The position numbers and the translations under genes are program-made. A stretch of DNA of 64,000 nucleotides, from the NCBI GenBank assembly GCA_024752435.1, contig CP103022.1, forward strand, positions 930,001-994,000, given 5' to 3'. How positions within the stretch are numbered: position 1 is the stretch's first letter; every line of letters starts with the position of its first letter. Origin of the DNA: Allantophomopsis cytisporea. Taxonomy: Eukaryota > Ascomycota > Leotiomycetes > Phacidiales > Phacidiaceae. Under the pieces are notes generated by a model, which saw only the letters and a program-made list of their open reading frames with translations, had not been told where the DNA came from and did no database searches. This document shows, in pieces, positions 1-13,101 of the stretch.

Positions 1-144
1 CTTTAGCAGCGTACGTGCCATAACCTGATGATTTAGGAGTCAAGCTGATGATTGGTTAGGTTGTACTATCAGTCTTGCTCGAGACATGTTGTGGGTGATA
101 TCGCCATTCTTCTTTGTTTTTATGCCATCTAAACGGATCTACAG

Positions 145-1606
145 GACTTTTGGAGGCTTACCGTGAATGCTTCGAATGCATGCGCTGTTTTGATCACGAC
201 GTATGTATAGAAACCTAATGCCAAGAATTACGACTAGCTAATAGGGTATATAGCAACCACATTGACTGGACTTCACCAAAAGGTGATCTTATTAAGCGAG
301 CATATTGGCATTGTATGATTATGGAAACGTGAGCTTTCACAAATCCTTCTGAGATTGTGAAATACTAACTTTATACAGTGGCCTACTCCTAGAACTAGAT
401 CTCCCTGTAACAAGTCTTTTCAGGCTAGAGGATCGGGTAGGACTTCCAAGCTTTGATGGAAACTACTGTGAACAAGACTATCGTGGCAACCAGCTTTCGC
501 ATTTCGAGAAGCATTACGCTTCCCAGCTTGCTTTGCGCCGACTTTGTGCGACTCTGCATAATGACATCAACTTATGTAAGTGTGTTTCAACTTTCAATAA
601 CGCTTGTGAATTGGGCTTGTTGGGGTATTGTCACTTTCTGCAATTGATAGTGACCATGTGTAGCAAGCACTATGGGCCTTTTCTTGATGATATCAACTAC
701 ATCTTGAATAAACACTTAGCAGGATTTTAATCTTGACAAGGGCTGACGAGCTACAGCCATGAGCGGTAACCTCGACACTCAGACAGAACCGAACGAAGAT
801 TTTTCAGGCCCATCAATTGACACACTGAAGCGATTGGCAGCTTCTTTAACACAATGGCTTGATATACTCCCTCCAGCATTGCGGTGGCCAGAAGAAGATC
901 CAACGTCGATGCCGATGAATATTGCGGTTGGGCCATACGGCCAGATTGTTGATCCAGCCTTAAGTAATAGCCGCCGACCTCTAAACAACTCCAAAATGTT
1001 CAATACGAGCCTACATATCGAACCAATGCATTACGAGTACGCATATGATGTACAAACCGCCCTTCTTCGCACACGGTACTATTATGCCAAGTACATGGTT
1101 TACCGGCCGTTTGTTTACAAAGCGCTTCATTTCCCGGAACAGATGACTGGCGAAGATCTGGAAGGTGCTGCCCAATGCTTGAGAGCTTGTCTGCGTTGGC
1201 CTATATGCATGTCTCCTACCGCCCACCGCAAACGCCTCGTTCCATACCTCTTCTGCTGGTCGCAGAATTTTCTCGGCATCTTACTCATTCTACATCTCTC
1301 GCGCTATGCTCCTTGTCTGGTGCATATCAGACAAACATTGTGTGGTGCCAATTTCGAGGAAGAGGTGGCGCAGAGTGTGATGCTGATGCTTGAATGGATC
1401 CGAGATCTAAAAAGTAGCGACCCTATCGCTCTATGGTAAGCTGTTTTCTCTTCAGATCGTTCAAAGATATGAACTTTCATATTCTGTTCTCCGTTTGAGT
1501 ATAAGTTATATCATTATCTTCTAAGCACTGAATTTACATAAGACTGACGAATTCTGTGCGCAGGTGCTGGAACATTATCAAAGGCGTTTATCAGTTGGAT
1601 GAATAG
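145..1606 (+). CDS. Fungal Zn2Cys6-family transcription factor, 3' part (partial)
   Basis: This is the C-terminal half of a fungal-specific transcription factor (middle-homology/Fungal_trans type) whose N-terminus, including any zinc cluster, lies left of the window. Proposed exons are <145-200, 254-328, 379-575, 757-1435 and 1564-1606. All junctions are GT-AG and keep one open frame. Hallmarks are the DLIKRAYWHC...ETGLLLELDLP segment, where this family has its 'R-x-(F/Y)-W-x-C' helix followed by 'E-L-x-LP', then ALRRLCATLHNDIN, LTQWLDILPPALRW, the LRTRYYYAKYMVYRP helix and the ending LWCWNIIKGVYQLDE. This order is typical of the regulatory half of such factors. The 757 acceptor is preferred because it restores the frame after a 181-nt intron; a small extra exon inside that intron cannot be excluded. 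The first exon (145-200) is the least certain. The target genes are unknown. Confidence 0.72.
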
Positions 1607-3526
1607 AAGAACGCACACTTAAATGACGCTCCACGATTCAAATACACAAAAGCGCATTCACGCTGGTTGGGACATCGGTATTCATAATGAGGTGGGCAAA
1701 AGCAAGAGTCACAAAAGTCTATCTTCGAAAAAAATGAATTCCAAGTGCTGGTGCGGCGTCACCAATATTTGAAACAGATATTTAATTGAGGAAGGAAGGC
1801 CGAGCGTGTGTTGAGTAAATCGTATTTATGTCGTCGATGATTGATGATAGTGTGCCTTACCCTCCTCTTTCCAGGCTTGGGTGATTGCATACTGCATGGT
1901 CAGTGGATACCAACCATGGAGGCGGATTGAGATTGGATCTATAGATAGGCAAACTCATGACTACACTTAATTTTTATCCCTCTCCCGATGTACGTGGCGA
2001 TGGTGATGGAGGTGATCCTGTACGATCACCTCATGATCTTGAACTTGGAGTGAAAAGAGTGCATCCTGATTGTTGTGGGATATTCAAGATGACTGAGATC
2101 TGCCAACCGCATAGTGACTGCCCTTTCCTTTTAAAGTCATAGAACCAAACGTTCTCACGTGCCGACCTTGAAATCCTCATAATTTACGCCTGGTTAGTCT
2201 TGTTCCACTTCAACTACCCGAAAATAGCGAAGACCATCTCCTAGCTCGAAGACTGCTATGTATCTGGACTTCTTATCATTGTCTGCCATGATAACGGTGT
2301 TTGACCGGCTTCGGGCTACGGGCTTGAACCCATCTCGATCAGTAAAGTAGCATAGCTGTAGCGATTGCTACATCGATGACACCCCGCAATTAGGACCCTG
2401 GTAAGGTTTGTGCATGTATAAACTGGCTGAGGAACAATCTCGTGCCCTGTCTAGATTGATGTGCTGGGGTCTACCTTTGATGCTGTTATGCGTTACACTT
2501 TATATGTGAAGGGGGAAGATGTGGAGAGGGTTAGTTGTTTCCTCGGTGATGGCGGGTTGAAGTGTTTTCGTTGAAGATGTTCTTGTCGTTTGCCAATCTA
2601 GAGAAAACCAGAGTGGATTGATAGCTCTAGCTATGTAGAGAAGAGGTGGGTTGGTAGACTTGATGATCTGGTGACTGAGATGGACATGCAGCAGCCGTAC
2701 GTATCGTCGTCGGAGTCTGTTCGGGCATAGGATGCAGAGTGATGCTCTTGATGGTATGGGAATCTTGGTTCTCGAGTAGGATGGAGTACAGCTCATGTCG
2801 TACCAGTGAATCACAACCGTCTTGTTTGATAGTGGTTCTTCTGATTTCTATCACGAATACTAACATAACGTCAAGACGTTTTACAGAAGACTAGAGAGAT
2901 CTCTAGCTGTTAGATAAATGAGTGATAAACAGGGATAGTATGACGGGCCTCACTACCAAAAACAATAATATAAGACAAATGAACACCTTTACATCTTTTC
3001 ATCATCTAATTCCTTGGCGAGAAGGACCCGATTCACCAACAGTCAAGTTCGTTATAAAGATATATGTCATAGTTAATACAACAACAATAATCACATGCAT
3101 CATCAACCAAACTGGAAGTATAAAATTAAGGTATGATTCTAGAAAATATATAATGGTACGTACACTATGACCACTGTATCTCGAAAAGTAAAATACCATC
3201 AGTCTTTACTAACAATTGATATTACACTAAAACGAGGCACACACGTCATTACTATACACGATATAACCGTTGACCAAAAATATAAGGAATGTATAGGAAC
3301 CAAAACCATAACAGCAACCCCAACCTAAAACCCCCCCATATTTCCCCATCTCTATTGAAAATCCATTTGAAAGAATCGTCCGATAGAAAAGTTTCCCAAA
3401 AATCATGTGCACCTGCAACCCCCTCACTTTCAACCACCCAGTTTGAACCATCTCCAACGTTCCATAGAGCGATGGTAACCTTTCGAACCCAGTGATATTA
3501 TTGTTCGGTAATGGTAAAGTCACCAT
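1607..3526. other. Intergenic region, no gene seen
   Basis: About 1.9 kb lies between the end of the transcription factor and the 3' end of the GPI wall-protein gene, so the two genes converge here. It becomes A/T-rich after about 2,880. Only short open frames with no family resemblance are present. It should hold both 3' UTRs; I see no repeat array or RNA gene. Confidence 0.5.
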
Positions 3527-4282
3527 TTACATGGCAGCGACCATCAAGAGACCGGAGAAGGTGATACCGACCATGCCGGCGACGACGCTGCTGGCGCTGT
3601 TGCCGGTAGCAGAGGCAGTGGCAGCAGTTCCGGTAGCAGTTCCGGAGGCGGAGGCGGAAGCGGAAGCGGAGGAGGCAGACTTGGAGGCAGAGGAAGCGGC
3701 CTTGGAGGCAGAAGAGCTGGCGGAGGAAGCGGACTTGGAAGCAGAGGAGGAAGCGCTGGACTCGGAAGCAGAGGCGGAAGAAGAAGCGGATGACTCGGAA
3801 GCGGAGCTGCTGGAGGCAGAGGAGGAGGAAGCGGCGGAGGAAGAGGAGGCAGCGCTGGTGGCAGTTGCGCTGGCGGTGGATTGCTCGGAGGCGGTGGTGG
3901 CATCGGCAGCAGCAGAAGAAGTGCAGGATCCGACGACAGTTCCGGAGTAGTCGACGATACCAACCTCACCGGCTTCGCAACAGAAACCGTTGCCAGAGTT
4001 ACCGGTGAAGAGGGACCAGGAAGAGTCGGCACACTTTGGTGCTCCCTCAATGTCTCCGCGGCACTCGCTGGAAGAGGAGCAGCAGGCTGGGGCCTCGTGG
4101 GAAGCGGCCTTCACACAGGTGAGGGATGATGGGCAGTAGAATCCGGCATCACTGCACTCGGTGGTTCCAGATGGACCAGAGCTGGCGGCGAGAGCCCATC
4201 CGACCTGGACATCGCGAGCGGCGATGGCGTGGGCGGAAGCGCCTGAAGCGGCGAGGAAAAGAAGGACGTTGGCGGCGTACAT
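3527..4282 (-). CDS. Secreted Cys-rich, Ser/Ala-rich GPI-anchored cell wall protein
   Basis: A single-exon gene of 251 aa. It starts with a signal peptide (hydrophobic residues about 4-18, AASGASAHA before the putative cleavage). A mature N-terminal domain of about 100 residues follows with ten cysteines, including two adjacent pairs (ACC and GFCC), so it is probably disulphide-bonded. Residues from about 125 to 220 are almost only Ser, Ala, Thr and Lys, the usual O-glycosylated stalk of fungal wall proteins. The protein ends in a small-residue omega region and a hydrophobic tail (SSVVAGMVGITFSGLLMVAAM), matching a GPI-anchor signal. It should sit in the plasma membrane or wall. I do not recognise a catalytic motif; similar Cys-rich GPI proteins are widespread in Pezizomycotina and mostly uncharacterised. 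The Ser/Ala-rich stalk creates long false open frames on the other strand. Confidence 0.85.
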   Translation of the reverse strand: MYAANVLLFLAASGASAHAIAARDVQVGWALAASSGPSGTTECSDAGFYCPSSLTCVKAASHEAPACCSSSSECRGDIEGAPKCADSSWSLFTGNSGNGFCCEAGEVGIVDYSGTVVGSCTSSAAADATTASEQSTASATATSAASSSSAASSSSASSSSASESSASSSASASESSASSSASKSASSASSSASKAASSASKSASSASASASASGTATGTAATASATGNSASSVVAGMVGITFSGLLMVAAM

Positions 4283-7200
4283 GTTGAGCGAGTGTTATTA
4301 ATTAACGAATGTGGTTTGAATAGAGATTCAGAGTAAGAAATTTGGAGATTCTAGTTGAAGACTTGAAAAAACGAATGTATGTTTATGTTGATGATGATAG
4401 GAAAGAGATGGGGGAAATGAAAGTCTGATGTAGTATCTGTATCTGGGCGTGGACGCCAAACGAACAGGGAAGTACTCCATAGTATGCTTGATACATGATC
4501 AGGGGTACGAGGTAAATTAAGAAAGCTAGTACTTGGCAGGACATATGTGAGGTCTTTCTCCAGCTCTAAACTGCTAGAGCTTTTCTAAACTTACAATTGG
4601 GCGGAGGCTGTGAATATCTATGCCGCGTTGGGTCCGGCATATCTTTCGTACAGCGTGTTTTATCCATGCACGTTGGCTGTTCTTTGAGAGACCATAATAA
4701 GCCATCAATACCATGGAGGGCACGATGCTCCCGAGTAAAGTTGCGTGAAAGTGGATTCGAGTGGACTTCGAGTGTGGGTGAAGGGAGTCAGCATCCCAGA
4801 TGTATGGCAAACCTACCCAGGCTTGCCCAGCCTTGGATGGAGCTTTTGTGGCGTGCCGTCTCGTGGATCGTTAATAGAGTCATAGACAATCACATCCATG
4901 ATACCCATGATACCCATATTAGGTGGAGAGGATCTCAGGCGACTTCAGGCTGGTTGCTGAGGAGCATCAGGCCTCGTTGGGAGATAGCCTCCAGCCCTGC
5001 CGCTGCTCCATACGAGGTGCCTGGAGCTATCCTCGTAACGCATAGTGTACCTGCATAACCCGGGACACTTGCCAAGTGATTGGATAAGTGATCATTTCAT
5101 GCCAGCCACTGACAAGTGGCGTGCGTAAGTATTCATAATGACTGTGTAAGTGAAGGAAAGCGAAGAGGGAAAAAAAAGGACTTAGTAAAGTGCAGGGCCT
5201 TGGAGATATTCTTCTGTATGAGGAGTCTTCCGCCCATTGATATGATAATGGCAGCCAATCATTGGATCTTCTTGATTAGTTGCTGCGCGTCGGAGGTCGG
5301 TAATGAATGCTATTCAGCCTCAGGGGAAATGCTGAGTGAGATTCATCCTACAGTACTGTACCAAATCAAATCCTTGGTCAGTCATTCTCCTTCGAACACC
5401 TCACACTTCACAGTTCAAAGAAAAACTCTCATCTGAGTCGTTTCGGCAAAGGATCAACTCAATCACCTTTTAGTACGAGCTTATTCGTTAACTCTAGCAA
5501 CTCTATCACTGCAGCTTATCACTATGGGTCATCATGGAGCGTAGTATCGTACTGCTTTTCAAGACGAAATGGGTCCTTATGCATCGGGGCAGCTACGCAA
5601 GCCAGGTACAGGGGAGACGGTGTGTTTGAGGATAAGAGGGTTGAGCATTTCCTCGTGTTTAGCCACCACTCTAAGAACTTGCTCTCGTGTCGAAACAGAA
5701 CACCCGTGACATCCAGGACAAACCCGGGACATACCCTAGAAAGCCAACCCCATTTTGTGATGAGTGTGAAAGAGGGTTCAAGACGATGAAATCGTCATTT
5801 GGACTTTGAAATAAGAGCAGGCGAAGGCAGCGGTTTGCTGGCGAATGTCTCGGGGCAAAGCAAATGGGATCGTATCTGCCCAGAAGAACTGGGAACGAGA
5901 GATCTAAGGTGGCAGGGATTCCTCTAATGCTACTGGGGATGCTACGAGAAAAGGTGGATTTGGCTGGACTTAAGGACATTCTTAGTGGTTGGGTCGTGCT
6001 GTCTGCTTTGTTGATCCTACCAAAACCTCTTTTAGTACTTACTCCTCGGTCGTATTTGTATAGATAAATTGAGAGAGGAGCTGCTCTGGATGCTATGTAA
6101 GATATTCATTTACTCCACAATCACCAACCAATTCCCAAGATAGATTTTAGCTTTCTATCACGTATCGTTTTACCAGATACTCCATAGAGGAGAAAAGAAA
6201 ATAGAAGAGAAAAGGAAGGAAAAATAAGGATGGAAGAAAAAGAGCAAGAGAAAAAGGCCATTCAGCCGTTCTAAAGTGGGGACCCCTATCCACATTACCA
6301 ATTCTGGAAGTGCGCAGAAATGGAAGAGCGCGAAGAGATACGATACGATACTAGTGTCGTACCTTACATAAATTTGAATACCACCATAATTACCCAGGTA
6401 CTTATGTAAATACCAGTCGACAATCACGATCAACGAGTTCCCTGTTGGCGGATTGTCCAAAACCAAATGAAGACCAGTGACGCGCCCCCCCCCCAGCTCG
6501 TGTCATGGAAAGAAGGGGAAATTGCAGCTGCCATCTATTTTTCTCTTCCCTATGGAATCCCTACGCCATATTTTCAACAACCATGTCGGCCGTTGATAAG
6601 CATGGACAATCCAAATGGATGAGCAAACTGTCTACTAATTGCTTTCCGAACGACCAAGTGGGCTGAGCACCACCTAAGACCCCGTATTAACTGTGCGCGA
6701 ACGAAAGAGCTGGAAGAAAATTCTCTTCCTCGTGATGATCTACCCGAGTTGAAGTGCTAGACTTCCTACAATACTGAATGGAACCGGGCCCAAAGCTCAA
6801 TGTACTCCCGAGCCCTCTTATTATTAATAGATCTTGACATAAGCTGCTGAGCGACTCTTTTAGGTAATAATCTGGCGGATTGAATACACATAATAGACGA
6901 TGACATATCCAGGAATATTACAGTATGTACTACTACTTCGTGATGGATTTCCCTAAGGCTATGCATGTCATCGTGTCGGCTTTTTTTTCTCTTCTCTATG
7001 GCGTTTCGAACGGCCCTCTCGGACTAAATCAGTCGGAACAGCATCAATCTTAACTCCGTGTTCCATGACAGCGTTGACAACACTATGGTAGTTAAGTACA
7101 AGTCGGTACCCTCGGCGAGGTGATACGAAATGTTGCACCCGTCTTTCTTATTTCTATGTGGAGACATCTTCGGTGCTCTGAATAGTGCTTGAATGGGAAT

Positions 7201-7737
7201 GTGTCCATGCAAATGTGCGCTTCTACGAAGCAATGGATTCAGAAATGCGGAAACGGAATATATTGTGATCACATGATATGGTTGATTCTCTTCTCCGTCC
7301 AACTGGTGAACCAGAACAGCCTTGACGATGATCATGGAAACACGTCCATTCCTTCAGCCTTGTGGGAGAGGTAAGACATCGCTGAAACCACTTCACCAAG
7401 ACCCAGATAGTCTTATAAGCATAATCAACACTTCAAAAGTCCCTCCTTCAATTCAAGATATCTTTAAAATCCTTCTGTCCGTTCATCAGTTCATGATGCG
7501 GCGCGGATTAACCAGTCTCCGATACGCACCGGTGGTGCTGTGGTGCTGTGGTGCTGTGGTGAGACTCTTATCAACAATTGCACCATCCGCAGATCCCTGA
7601 AAGGCGGGGGTACAGTCAATTCAATTCAACAGAGTTCCTGAAATGTTGACATGTAGTACAATGAATTTCAGAATCATGTTATGAGTCTCAGCTTTTTCGC
7701 ATTTATATACGTTTGCACGCAGTGACATAGCACCGTC
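4283..7737. other. Intergenic region, no gene supported
   Basis: About 3.4 kb separates the divergent starts of the wall-protein gene and the monooxygenase gene. The longest frame here (about 4597-5058, +) has no ATG at its first codon, no family resemblance and no supporting splice pattern, so I do not call it. A C-homopolymer lies near 6483-6494 and a short GTGGTGCT repeat near 7531-7562. The region must hold both promoters, but I cannot delimit elements. Confidence 0.5.
7531..7562. repeat. Short tandem repeat, unit about GTGGTGCT
   Basis: The octamer-like unit GTGGTGCT/GTGGTGCTGT recurs about three to four times directly, about 180 bp upstream of the monooxygenase start. Confidence 0.6.
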
Positions 7738-9325
7738 ATGTCTCGAGTTCAAAATATCAAAAGTATCGCCGTCATAGGCGCGGGTCCCGCCGGCGCAATA
7801 TCCGTCGATGCCTTTGCGCGAGAAGGAACTTTCGACACAATCCGGGTGTTTGAACGTCGTGAGGAAGCTGGAGGTTGCTGGTAATTCACCAATTCCAATT
7901 CCCCAAGTAAGGAAATAATATCATGACAATGTCTGATTGATATATCTTCATAGGCTACAAGATCCTCCCGGTCACGTCCAGCAACTATCCGATATCGAAA
8001 AGATTTCCAATCGCACCGCAGATATCACAATTCCAATTCCCTCTACACTCCCTACAAAGACACCCAAGAACTCGCAATATAGATTCTCGGATACCTCGAT
8101 ATATGATTACCTAGAAACAAATATAGACTCTGGTGCCATGTCTTTCTCCCAAGAGCGCATGTCTGAGTATCGTACTCCAGCTTCCATAGCTAAGCATGGT
8201 CCCAACACGCCTTTCCGTCATTGGAAGATAGTACAGCAATACATTGCGGGTTTATTAGATCGCAATGGCTACGATAAATTCGTCTCTTATAATACCACCG
8301 TAGAATTAGTCTCCAGGGTCCCGGAAACTGGCAAGTGGCGGCTAACACTGAGGAAAGAGGGCGAGGAAGAGGACGATTGGTGGAGCGAGGACTTTGATGC
8401 CGTAGCTGTTGCGAGTGGGCATTATACTGTGCCATTTATTCCCCATCACGACGGCTTGAAAGAATGGGCGGACCGGTACCCGGGGACTGTGGAACACAGC
8501 AAATCATTCCGGGGGCCTGCAAAATACGCTGGAAAAGTAAGAATGCTCACATATCACCTGACCCTTATTCGAAGCCCAAGTTAATCTCCCGAGTAGAAAG
8601 TTGTCGTAATAGGCGCCTCCATCTCCGGCCCGGACATCTGCTCCAACCTAGCCGGCATCGCCGCCTCGCCACTGACAGCCGTCGTGCGCGGCAAATATCA
8701 CCCATATTTCTTCGACTACGCATTTCAGAACCCACACATCGAGCGTCGGCCGCCCATCACCAAGCTCATCTCTTCAGACGGCTTGCGCCGTGTCGTCTTC
8801 GAAGACGGCACTGTGCTCGACGACGTAGACCACCTGATATTCGGCACCGGCTATTCGTGGACTTTGCACATGCTTCCCGACGTTGAGATCCGCAATAACC
8901 GCGTGCCGAATCTCTACCAACATGTCTTCAAGATGGGCGAGCCGGGACTCGTGTTTGTTGGCGCTGTAGCTGCTGGTTTTACGTTCAAGATCTTTGAGTG
9001 GCAGGCTGTACTTGCTGCGCGCTATCTGGCTGGCAGGTTGGAGTTGCCACCTCTTGAAGAGCAGAGGAGGTGGGAAGAGGAGAGGATTGCGTTGAAGGGT
9101 GATGGTGTACCGTTCACTGCTCTCTATCCGCACTTTGAGGAGTACTTTGAGTCGGTTAGGGAGATAGTTGAAGCAGCTGATGAGGGACCAGGTAGGAAAT
9201 TGCCTAAGTGGGAGAAGTGGTGGGAGGAGGACTTCAGTAAGGGACATCTTTTGAGAATTGAAATGTGGAAGGCGCATAATCGTCGGGCGGAGGAGGAGCT
9301 GAGGGCGAAGGGGGTGGCATCGTGA
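7738..9325 (+). CDS. Flavin-containing monooxygenase (FMO-like)
   Basis: Three exons, 7738-7880, 7954-8536 and 8597-9325, encode 484 aa. Both introns are GT-AG and keep the frame. The N-terminus has the FAD dinucleotide-binding motif IAVIGAGPAG (Gly-14 to Gly-19), followed after one strand by the acidic FERREEAGGCW end of the Rossmann unit. A second nucleotide-binding motif, VVVIGASISG (about 244-253), begins in exon 3 and should bind NADPH. Between them lies EHSKSFR, in the place of the FMO-identifying His-Ser-x-x-(F/Y) stretch, and later DHLIFGTGYSW, the FATGY-like motif. The family uses FAD, NADPH and O2 to oxygenate soft nucleophiles or ketones; the substrate here is not predictable. Length is normal for fungal FMOs. 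No other catabolic or biosynthetic gene is adjacent, so no cluster is implied. Confidence 0.88.
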
Positions 9326-11275
9326 AGTGTATATATGATATGATACGATGTTTGTATATAAGTGTAAATATGTACTTATAAATAGGAACTCTGTACACAT
9401 TTGAAAAATAATACCAAAGACTTGCGTGTTCCTTTAATGGCATAAATGTACTGTTGGCATATTTAATAAAATGCAAAGCCTTCATCGTCGAAGTAAATAT
9501 TTGTGATTGGTGTTCGCTCACTTGAAACTTGGCAACAGACAGAACAATTGCTACCTTGTGATATGAGAAACAAGCTATGAAGTGGCGGTTCTATATTGTT
9601 CCATGGATCATAGTAGGTTCACATACCAACAACAGCTTCGAGCATCCAGAACTAACTCCAAAGCATGCTCTTATGACTCATCTTATGTGTGTCTCATTCT
9701 ATAAGTACAACTACCAATGCCACAAGTTTCAAAGCAAACACCTGCAAGTTCAATGTCAATACGAACTTATGGCTACGCAAAATATTCGGGGAAAGCGCAC
9801 AGTGATCCAGTCCATAAGCTCTAGTCGTCAATAAAACCCCACTCATCATTGTTTTTGTGGTGAATCATGAGGAAAGCTTAGCAGGTGATGATATACGGTA
9901 TGATGATGTTGCCAGATTGTACAATTAAGTCAGATCTATATATGTCAGCTTATCTGCGCATGATCAAAGCACAAGTCGATGTTCACGAGACATAGAAACA
10001 CTTGAGTTAGCATTCTTGGTACTTCATTAGGGAGGATTTTTACGAAGGAAACTCGAGTGTCTATGTATGTACTTGCGGACTGAAATTTTAGCAGGTTCTT
10101 GGTACAGCTAATCAATTCTACAGTAGCAATTAAGTTAATGCTACTAAGATGCAAATATCTTGACAGTATAACACAGAAGAAGGAGAAGAGATCTAATCAT
10201 TAAGCCATAAGGCATGCATTTTCAAAAGTAATAGCCAATCATCCCTTCCCACGGATTGCTCCCCTTTGTTTGAAGCAAATGGTTCGACCTTTGACCTTCT
10301 TATTAGATAGGGTCCAATTCCAAAGCTGCTGCAATAATGAATAAATATAAATACCCAAGTTGTTAAGAAGTTGTAGCACTGCTCTACAACAAAACCACTA
10401 TGTCAGATCGCCACGGACACGTATAAACTGCGACTGACAAGTCCTTTTCGGAGGAATATAAACAGATGATGATAACTACTCAAATGATGATGAAGCGGAT
10501 GACAACGACAATGGTAAAATCGATAACGTCACATTTCTGACTTTGGGTAGTCTAGAATTGTTAGGTTCGTCCTTAGTCTTACATTTTTTGAATCAAAATT
10601 AGATCTATATTATTAGGACTACTGGCTACAGCACAGCTATTTATATACAAGATAGCTGCTTAGCTACAACGTACTTATCTTTATTATAACACTCTATCTA
10701 CACGGGATACGACTTAATGTATATCAATATACAAGAGACGTCATTGAGTAGCGTTTGTTAAATCGCTATCTTCCCCACGTCCGTCAATTGCTATCTTTCA
10801 CCTCACCGTCGTAGTCTTAAAGTCGTCAAAAAACCAGCCAAAATGTAATCTCCCGTACTCTCTTTATCATTCACAGCCAGCGATAAATATCTCAGATCTG
10901 TTAGCACTATAAATATATCTACAGGAAACGTGTTCTTTCGCATGCTTTTCAGTTTCTAGTATTATTGCTACGAGCTCTATATCTCATCAGACAAATCCTC
11001 AGATTCTATAGGACTACTCTCAAGAGGGTAAGAAACGACATGCCAAGTAGAGGCTACATGCATACAACAAAAAATGTGAATATAAGCGAAACATAACATC
11101 TAAACTTATATCATCAATAATCCTCACAGCTCATGAAAACGGCAAACATCCATAATAAGTCCTCAAAAAGCATTCAAGCAGTATTCCCCTGAGTCCAATA
11201 GTCTACACCCATCCCTTCCCCTCCCATTTCTCTACCCAACCCTATCCAACCCTATCCAACTCTATCCAATACCGC
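9326..11275. other. Intergenic region; A/T-rich stretch 10.3-11.0 kb
   Basis: About 1.95 kb lies between two converging genes. The part from about 10,350 to 11,050 is visibly A/T-rich with many TA steps and short stop-riddled frames, as in decayed repeat DNA, but no terminal repeats or transposase remnant can be shown. A CCAACCCTAT-type repeat lies at the far end. Confidence 0.45.
11235..11270. repeat. Decamer tandem repeat (CCAACCCTAT-like, about 3 copies)
   Basis: Three consecutive copies of a 10-bp unit, CCAACCCTAT with the last copy changed, lie immediately 3' of the tetraspanin stop codon and probably in its 3' UTR. Confidence 0.65.
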
Positions 11276-12102
11276 CTAAAAAGCCCCAGTGCCATGCTTC
11301 TCATCAATATGGCGATATCTCTCCTTCTCCTTGCGGTCCTTAAGCACACACGCAATAGCAAGGATAAGCACTACATCAAGGCCGACAATACCAAAGAGTG
11401 CCGTGAAGGTAAGGTCAAGAAACTCATTAGCGAAGCCGCTGAAGGCCGTCACACAGCCCTTTTTGAGAGCCGCAGCAGCGGCATCTGGGCAAGTTGAGTC
11501 TGTCACGAAAGGGGGCGAAGTACTGTTGAAGTAGCCGCAGCAATCGAGCTGTGCGGATGTTAGATCAGTAATCCACTGCGAAATTGGAAAGGTAGAGAGG
11601 GGAGGGAAGGGCGCATATTTGGGGAACGTACTTCTTGCTGCAAGAGACTCTGCGAGGTGAGAGGCTGCAAATCCCATGTTGTACTGAGGTTGGCACGAGT
11701 TTTGAGCGTGTCAAACCAGACGTCCAGACCGAGAACGAGCGTGAAGATCGCGCAGATGGTGACCATATAGCCGAAGAACTTGAGCCAGCCGCGAGTAGTG
11801 GGGATGGCGATTGCAGGGAAAGAAATGAGGAAGGTGACGAAGATCATAACGGCGTTTGCGATAGCGGCTGTGAAATGTTAGATATTACTTTTCGTCCGTA
11901 CTGCAAGTACTATGTGAGATTTGAAAACTGCCATACCTTTCAATGGACATCGCTGAAGCAACAGATCCCGCGCAATCGTTTTGATTGTAGGCGTTTGTAT
12001 CATTTCGCTTTCCGTCATGAGTGAATACCCGATCAGCAGACCACCTGAGGCCGCGAAGAGGAAATCCATGACGATGAAAGCGATGAGGAGTTTGTCGGCC
12101 AT
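11276..12102 (-). CDS. Fungal tetraspanin (TSP3-like)
   Basis: Three exons on the minus strand, 12102-11937, 11867-11632 and 11548-11276, encode 224 aa in one frame with GT-AG introns. The protein has four hydrophobic segments: about 4-27, 56-77, 84-108 and a last one near 188-210 just before a basic tail (KDRKEKERYR). Between the third and fourth lies the large extracellular loop with the tetraspanin signature LDCCG (about 135-139), further cysteines in STCPDA and KKGC, and an N-glycosylation sequon NST. Tetraspanins organise membrane protein complexes; in fungi PLS1/TSP1 is needed for appressorium function, while the other fungal tetraspanins are less studied. The short length and position of CCG fit the TSP3 group better than PLS1, but that assignment is inference. 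The start ATG directly precedes the first membrane segment. Confidence 0.85.
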
Positions 12103-13101
12103 GATGAGAAGCAGACAAGGACCACGAGAGAATTCTTATAGAATATTGATGGTGAAAGAGCGGCGACGAGGTAAGAAGTAGAGGTAACAAATGAGAACGA
12201 CCAGCGCCTCTATAGAATAGAAGAGGCCTCAAGGGCAGGAATTAGAAAGGAAAGAATGAAGTCGAAGAGAATGCAAATAGCAGAAGTCAAATCACGATCT
12301 CACCTGTCCACATACCTGAAAAAACAAAAGAGAAGACAAGAAGGAATTGAAATAAGATGTACAGGAATGGCAGAGGGAGTAGCAATGAGAAACGCAAGAT
12401 CTTTGCTCATTCGCTGAGAGGCCATGTTCGAGGTGCGCAGGGGCCTGAGACGTCCGACGTTGTGTGTTTGGGCAGTGCCTCGAACTGCTATTCTGAGGCG
12501 CACACTGGTAGTAAGGCCAGGGCTCACGCAATTCTTATTGCATGCATCTAGCTTAATTTCTTGATCTGATACCGCCGGCTTATATTTTGTCCATAATAGA
12601 GAAAGGTGGTGATATAGATTTTCGTGCTGATGGATTATCTGTGCGGGAGTCTAGAGGAAAACGAAGTTCGTGGTGCATTGTTTGGGCGCGTACTGAGCCA
12701 TGTACAAGTCACTGGACAAGCGATCGACTCGAGGCGTATTGCACATAAGTCCTGCAACACCTTTCACACATAAAATACTAATGAAAACAAATAGAATAGT
12801 GAGTTGTGTTCTTGGATGAATCGTTTGATCAGAGACTTTACGATCGTGCTATACATAATTTGTGCATAAAGTCACAAATTAAATCCCAATATCACACTGG
12901 TGCATAATACACCTACAAAGCGCAACTGGAAACCTGTTGGAATTGGTGCAGGCTATCAACGCTGGTCATACAGTCAGATTCGTAATAAACATTCAAAACT
13001 CTCATTAGATGCTAATTATTATAGGCCATAATCGTCATAGTCATCACCATCAAGTCATATCCCATCACTAATCATATCAACTCAATCTCATCTCCTCCCA
13101 A
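12103..13101. other. Intergenic region, no gene seen
   Basis: About 1 kb lies upstream of the tetraspanin and downstream of the giant WG-module gene. It should hold the tetraspanin promoter and 5' UTR and the 3' UTR of the neighbour. No repeat array or RNA gene is visible. Confidence 0.5.

Noticed and set aside
4597..5058. 153-codon plus-strand frame upstream of the monooxygenase
   Set aside because: It does not begin with ATG, is rich in Trp/Arg/Ser without a pattern, and has no splice context.
10400..10560. Possible tiny spliced ORF starting MSDRHGH
   Set aside because: Only about 31 codons with a low-complexity second exon in A/T-rich DNA; no support beyond a GT and an AG.
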